Shown here piece by piece: positions 12,284-14,937 of a stretch of DNA of 14,937 nt. Origin of the DNA: CAZDOD01 sp964506935 (GTDB taxonomy: Bacteria; Desulfobacterota; Zymogenia; Zymogenales; Zymogenaceae); the NCBI GenBank assembly GCA_964506935.1, contig CAZDOD010000059.1:1-14937 (forward strand), read 5' to 3'. Within the stretch, counting starts at the first letter, position 1; the number at the start of each line of letters is the position of its first letter. Made by a program: the position numbers and the translations under genes. Under the pieces are notes generated by a model. The model was not told the origin of the DNA. It did not search any database and saw nothing but the letters and a program-made list of their open reading frames with translations.

Positions 12284-14008
12284 TCAATAGGCCGAAGCCG
12301 AGATTGCGGCAAGGGCGTAGCTTCCGGGGCTGATGACATCGGGGTCGGTCATTACATTGATAAGTGAGACCTTGCCGGAATTGAATCCCCTCTCGATGGC
12401 ACCCTTGATCTCGCCGGGTTTTGTGACCCTTTCGGCGTAACCGCCCATCGCCTCGACGATCTTGTGATAATCTATGTCTCCGAGTTCACATGCTACGTTC
12501 TTTTCGAGTTTAAATCTCAACCGCTGGCTGTGCCTGATCATACCCCAGCCGAGGTCGTTGGAGACCACGACCACTATGGGGAGATTGAAGCGCATGGCGG
12601 TGTTGAGCTCCATGAAGTTAAATCCCAGAGAACCGTCGCCCGTGACCAGAAGCACCCGCTTTTTCGGGTTAAGGAGCTTTGCGGTCAGGGCATAAGGTAT
12701 CCCGCAGCCGAGACAGCCGAAGAGCCCGGAGTCCAGAAACTCCCTGACGTTGTAGTGCGTCCTCGCCATATTCATCCATATCTGGGTGTCGCCGCCGTCG
12801 ACGGCTATAATCCCGTCTTTCCCCATGAAGTCGTCAACCTCTTTTGCGAGCCTTCTTGGATGAATCGGGACGGCGTCGGATTCGATCTCGTCTTTTACGG
12901 AATCGAAGCTGAATATCTCCTGCTTTTTGATCTCTTCTGTCCATGATGTGAATGCGCCCTTCTTTATCCGTCCCTTGAGCGCCTCTTTCAGGGATTTTGA
13001 AACGAGACCGACGTCACCGATTATGCCGACATCGACGCTTTTGTTCCTTCCGATTTCTACGGGATCGATATTGACCTGAATTATCTTTGCGTCCTTATGG
13101 TAGATGTTACCGAACATGGTGAAGATGCTTATCCTCGTCCCGAGGAGGACGACGGCGTCGGCCTGTGTGAGGGCGTAGCCCGATCCCCCGGGCCTGATCA
13201 AGAGCCCCGGACCGAAAGACAGCGGATGTTCTTCAGAGATTATTCCCCGGCCCAGTGCATGTGTAAACAGGGGGATGCCGTAAGACTCAACAAGGTCTTT
13301 TAGCTCTTGGCCCGCATTTGAATAGGCTGCGCCGCTTCCGGCAATTATGGCGGGTCTTTTCGACTCTGCGATAATTTTTGCGGCCGCTTCAATATCATTA
13401 GGATCGCCCGCAGACTTAACTGTGGGGGGCGCGTCAAAGAATTTCACTGAAGATGCGTCACATTTTGCCCCGGAGACGTCAACGGGGATATCCAGAAAAG
13501 TCGGGCCCGGATTCCCGGACAGCGATGTCCTCATGGCGATATCTATTAATTCAGGGATCCTCTTGGGATCGACCGCCGTCTTCGCCCATTTTACGATCGG
13601 GGCGATTACCTCCCTCTGTTCGATATCTTGAAGGTCAAGACGTCCCTCCATATTGAGGCCGATTCTGCCCGATATCAGAAAAATGGGGCTTCCGGCCATC
13701 CTTGCATTGGCTATACTGGAGATAGAGTTGGTAAAGCCCGGCCCTGCCGTAACGAGGGCGACACCTACTTCACCCGTCAACCTTGCGTAGGCCTCGGCCA
13801 TAAACACCGCCGCCTGCTCGTGACGGGTGTCGATAAGTTTGATGTTGGAATTCAATAGGTGCTCGTATATCGATGCTATATGGCCGCCGCTGAGCGTAAA
13901 GATATATTTCACTCCCTTTCTCTCCAACGCCCTTACCACCAATTCGCCTCCGGTAACGCTCTCCTTTCCGGAAGGGGAGGCACCGTTGCTTTTGACTTCT
14001 TTTGCCAT
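12284..14008 (-). CDS. ThDP-dependent lyase, acetolactate synthase/benzaldehyde lyase-like
   Basis: 574-residue three-domain thiamin-diphosphate enzyme. Seen: the N-terminal Pyr domain from TGGELVVRALERKG with catalytic Glu64 in TRHEQAAVFMAEAYA; the central domain (about 205-345) with RPAIIAGSGAAYSNA; and the C-terminal PP domain with the metal/ThDP motif GDGSLGFN about 24 residues before SNDLGWG. By eye the N-terminal third is close to benzaldehyde lyase (TGGELVVR, LIDTRHE, VALVTAG.GFTN), but Ser40 stands where that enzyme has its active-site His29. Candidate reactions are 2-hydroxyacyl-CoA or 2-hydroxyketone cleavage, or aldehyde carboligation. Acetolactate synthase proper is less likely because no small regulatory subunit or ilv gene is near. 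AGGAG overlaps the stop of the SDR gene, and the transporter follows. Glyoxylate carboligase is excluded because it lacks the Glu. Confidence 0.9.
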   Translation of the reverse strand: MAKEVKSNGASPSGKESVTGGELVVRALERKGVKYIFTLSGGHIASIYEHLLNSNIKLIDTRHEQAAVFMAEAYARLTGEVGVALVTAGPGFTNSISSIANARMAGSPIFLISGRIGLNMEGRLDLQDIEQREVIAPIVKWAKTAVDPKRIPELIDIAMRTSLSGNPGPTFLDIPVDVSGAKCDASSVKFFDAPPTVKSAGDPNDIEAAAKIIAESKRPAIIAGSGAAYSNAGQELKDLVESYGIPLFTHALGRGIISEEHPLSFGPGLLIRPGGSGYALTQADAVVLLGTRISIFTMFGNIYHKDAKIIQVNIDPVEIGRNKSVDVGIIGDVGLVSKSLKEALKGRIKKGAFTSWTEEIKKQEIFSFDSVKDEIESDAVPIHPRRLAKEVDDFMGKDGIIAVDGGDTQIWMNMARTHYNVREFLDSGLFGCLGCGIPYALTAKLLNPKKRVLLVTGDGSLGFNFMELNTAMRFNLPIVVVVSNDLGWGMIRHSQRLRFKLEKNVACELGDIDYHKIVEAMGGYAERVTKPGEIKGAIERGFNSGKVSLINVMTDPDVISPGSYALAAISASAY

Positions 14009-14014
14009 TTTTTA

Positions 14015-14020
14015 CTCCTA
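14015..14020 (-). promoter_or_regulatory. Stop/Shine-Dalgarno overlap between SDR and ThDP enzyme
   Basis: TAGGAG on the minus strand: TAG (14020-14018) ends the SDR and AGGAG (14019-14015) is the ribosome-binding site of the ThDP enzyme, six bases before its ATG. Same arrangement as at 3521-3527 and 8342-8347. Confidence 0.78.
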
Positions 14021-14833
14021 AATCTCTAAAAGTTGTCCACCATCAATATTTATTGCTTGACCTGTAATATATTTAGCCTCACTTGAAAGGAGAAATGTCA
14101 CAAGATCGGCGATCTCGCCAGACGTACCGATCCTCCCCAGTGGGATGGATTGTTTTTCTTCCTCTTCGATTTTTTTTATATCTTTCTGTAGTATTTTGGA
14201 TTCGAGCTCCCAAGACCACCTTTCGAGGTCGGTGTCCACTTGGCCGGGACAAATTGAGTTTACCCTGATCCCTAGGCCCGAGAGCTCGAGGGCGAATACC
14301 TTTGACATCATGATCAAGCCCGCCTTGGCGACGCAGTAGGCGCCGCCGAATTCCCTCGGTTTCTTGCCGGCCCTCGAAGCGGTGTTGACGATCGCAGCCC
14401 CGTCCCTTCCTTGCAAGAGCGGGATCATAGTCCTTGTTACCAGAAGTGTCCCGAGAAGATTAATATCGAGCGTCTTTTTCCACATCTCGATATCCATGTA
14501 TTGGAGATACTGGGGGGAGGGTGCGCCACCGGCGTTGTTTACCAGATAGTCGAGGTGTCCGAACTCCGACTTTATCTTTGATGCGGCATCATCGATGGTT
14601 TTCTGGTCGGTCACGTCCATAACGATGGCGTGTCCGCCGATTTCACCCGCCAGTTTTTCGAGCTCCTCAAAGTCTCCTATGCGGACGTAATCGGATACAC
14701 CGATATCTTTACAGACGTCCGAGATGATTACCTTTACACCTTCACTGGAAAGCCTTTTTGCTATGGCGAAGCCTATTCCTGTCTTTTTTCCGGATCCGGT
14801 AATAAGGGCGACTCTTCCTTTCATTTCATACAT
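14018..14833 (-). CDS. Short-chain dehydrogenase/reductase (classical SDR)
   Basis: 271-residue NAD(P)-dependent oxidoreductase acting on a hydroxy/keto group. Seen: cofactor motif TGSGKKTGIG (12-21), Asp73 in VMDVTD, NNAG (99-102), catalytic Ser153 in NTASRAG, Tyr166 and Lys170 in YCVAK, the post-catalytic ICPGQVDTD, and the C-terminal YITGQAINIDGG. Asp39 after the second strand suggests NAD(H). Between strands 2 and 3 there is a longer charged stretch (about 41-65) than in most classical SDRs. A GGGG lies about seven bases before the ATG at 14833; an in-frame ATG three codons later is a weaker alternative. It is the first visible gene of the unit and is coupled to the ThDP enzyme, so it probably oxidises or reduces that enzyme's hydroxyketone or aldehyde substrate or product. 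The specific substrate is unknown. Confidence 0.92.
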   Translation of the reverse strand: MYEMKGRVALITGSGKKTGIGFAIAKRLSSEGVKVIISDVCKDIGVSDYVRIGDFEELEKLAGEIGGHAIVMDVTDQKTIDDAASKIKSEFGHLDYLVNNAGGAPSPQYLQYMDIEMWKKTLDINLLGTLLVTRTMIPLLQGRDGAAIVNTASRAGKKPREFGGAYCVAKAGLIMMSKVFALELSGLGIRVNSICPGQVDTDLERWSWELESKILQKDIKKIEEEEKQSIPLGRIGTSGEIADLVTFLLSSEAKYITGQAINIDGGQLLEI

Positions 14834-14881
14834 CTTAAAATCCCCATTTGTTGTTTACAGTCTTTCGGAAAATCTATTTCT

Positions 14882-14937
14882 TCAGCCGTCTTGATCTTTA
14901 ACCTCGAGGCTCGAGCGAATGATGTGGACGAGTAGGT
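14882..14937 (-). CDS. Possible C-terminal end of an upstream gene, cut by the window edge
   Basis: On the minus strand one frame is open from the edge to a TGA at 14884-14882. It encodes about 17 residues (LLVHIIRSSLEVKDQDG) with the C/G-ending codons typical of this region, and stops 48 bases before the SDR start. Two other minus frames are also open for part of this stretch, so the choice rests on codon style alone. If real, the SDR is an internal gene of a longer operon, which would agree with the lack of a visible promoter in 14834-14881. Confidence 0.3.
   Translation of the reverse strand, partial: LLVHIIRSSLEVKDQDG

Noticed and set aside
14821..14937. 39-codon open minus frame running from the edge into the SDR start
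   Set aside because: Its 3' half is A+T-rich, with codons unlike the local genes, and it overlaps the SDR ribosome-binding site and start. The shorter frame ending at 14882 looks more gene-like.

Overview
The window is bacterial, close to half G+C, and densely coding. Thirteen genes are well supported (one cut by the left edge) and a doubtful gene fragment sits at the right edge. The content suggests an anaerobic or facultative bacterium with broad CoA-thioester and 2-hydroxyacid metabolism. An AmmeMemoRadiSam-type radical SAM enzyme, a DUF35-linked thiolase and MFE-2-like fatty-acyl enzymes fit a Desulfobacterota (delta-proteobacterial) lineage. That assignment is inference from gene content only. 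I see no rRNA, tRNA, CRISPR array, insertion sequence or phage gene.

Region A (1-7838) is a divergent locus around a TetR-family regulator. On the minus strand, reading from about 4850 to the left, it holds the regulator, a pair of MaoC/hotdog proteins (a catalytic one and a FAS1-like N-domain partner), a 370-base gap, an MFE-2-like (3R)-hydroxyacyl-CoA dehydrogenase, a metallophosphoesterase and an acyl-CoA dehydrogenase. On the plus strand are an HMG-CoA-synthase-like protein fused to a DUF35 zinc ribbon/OB domain, then an SCP2-type thiolase, closed by a strong bidirectional terminator. Together the enzymes cover all four chemical steps of a beta-oxidation-like cycle: dehydrogenation, hydration, hydroxyacyl oxidation and C-C cleavage. 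The toolkit resembles those used for bulky CoA substrates (steroid side chains, benzylsuccinate). The HMGCS-like domain appears to lack its three catalytic residues.

Region B (7915-9319, minus) is a two-gene operon: a glyoxylate-reductase-like D-2-hydroxyacid dehydrogenase translationally coupled to a DUF296/PPC-domain protein with a TTG start. Region C (9400-10548, plus) is a single AmmeMemoRadiSam-type radical SAM gene with its own promoter.

Region D (10649-14833, minus) is a three-gene unit: an SDR, a ThDP-dependent lyase of the acetolactate synthase/benzaldehyde lyase/2-hydroxyacyl-CoA lyase superfamily, and a DASS (SLC13-like) anion transporter. The likely job is uptake of an organic anion followed by ThDP-dependent C-C chemistry and a redox step; the substrate cannot be read from the sequence.

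A small design feature recurs. At three tight gene junctions the upstream stop codon TAG is the first part of the next gene's Shine-Dalgarno (TAGGAG), which implies translational coupling.
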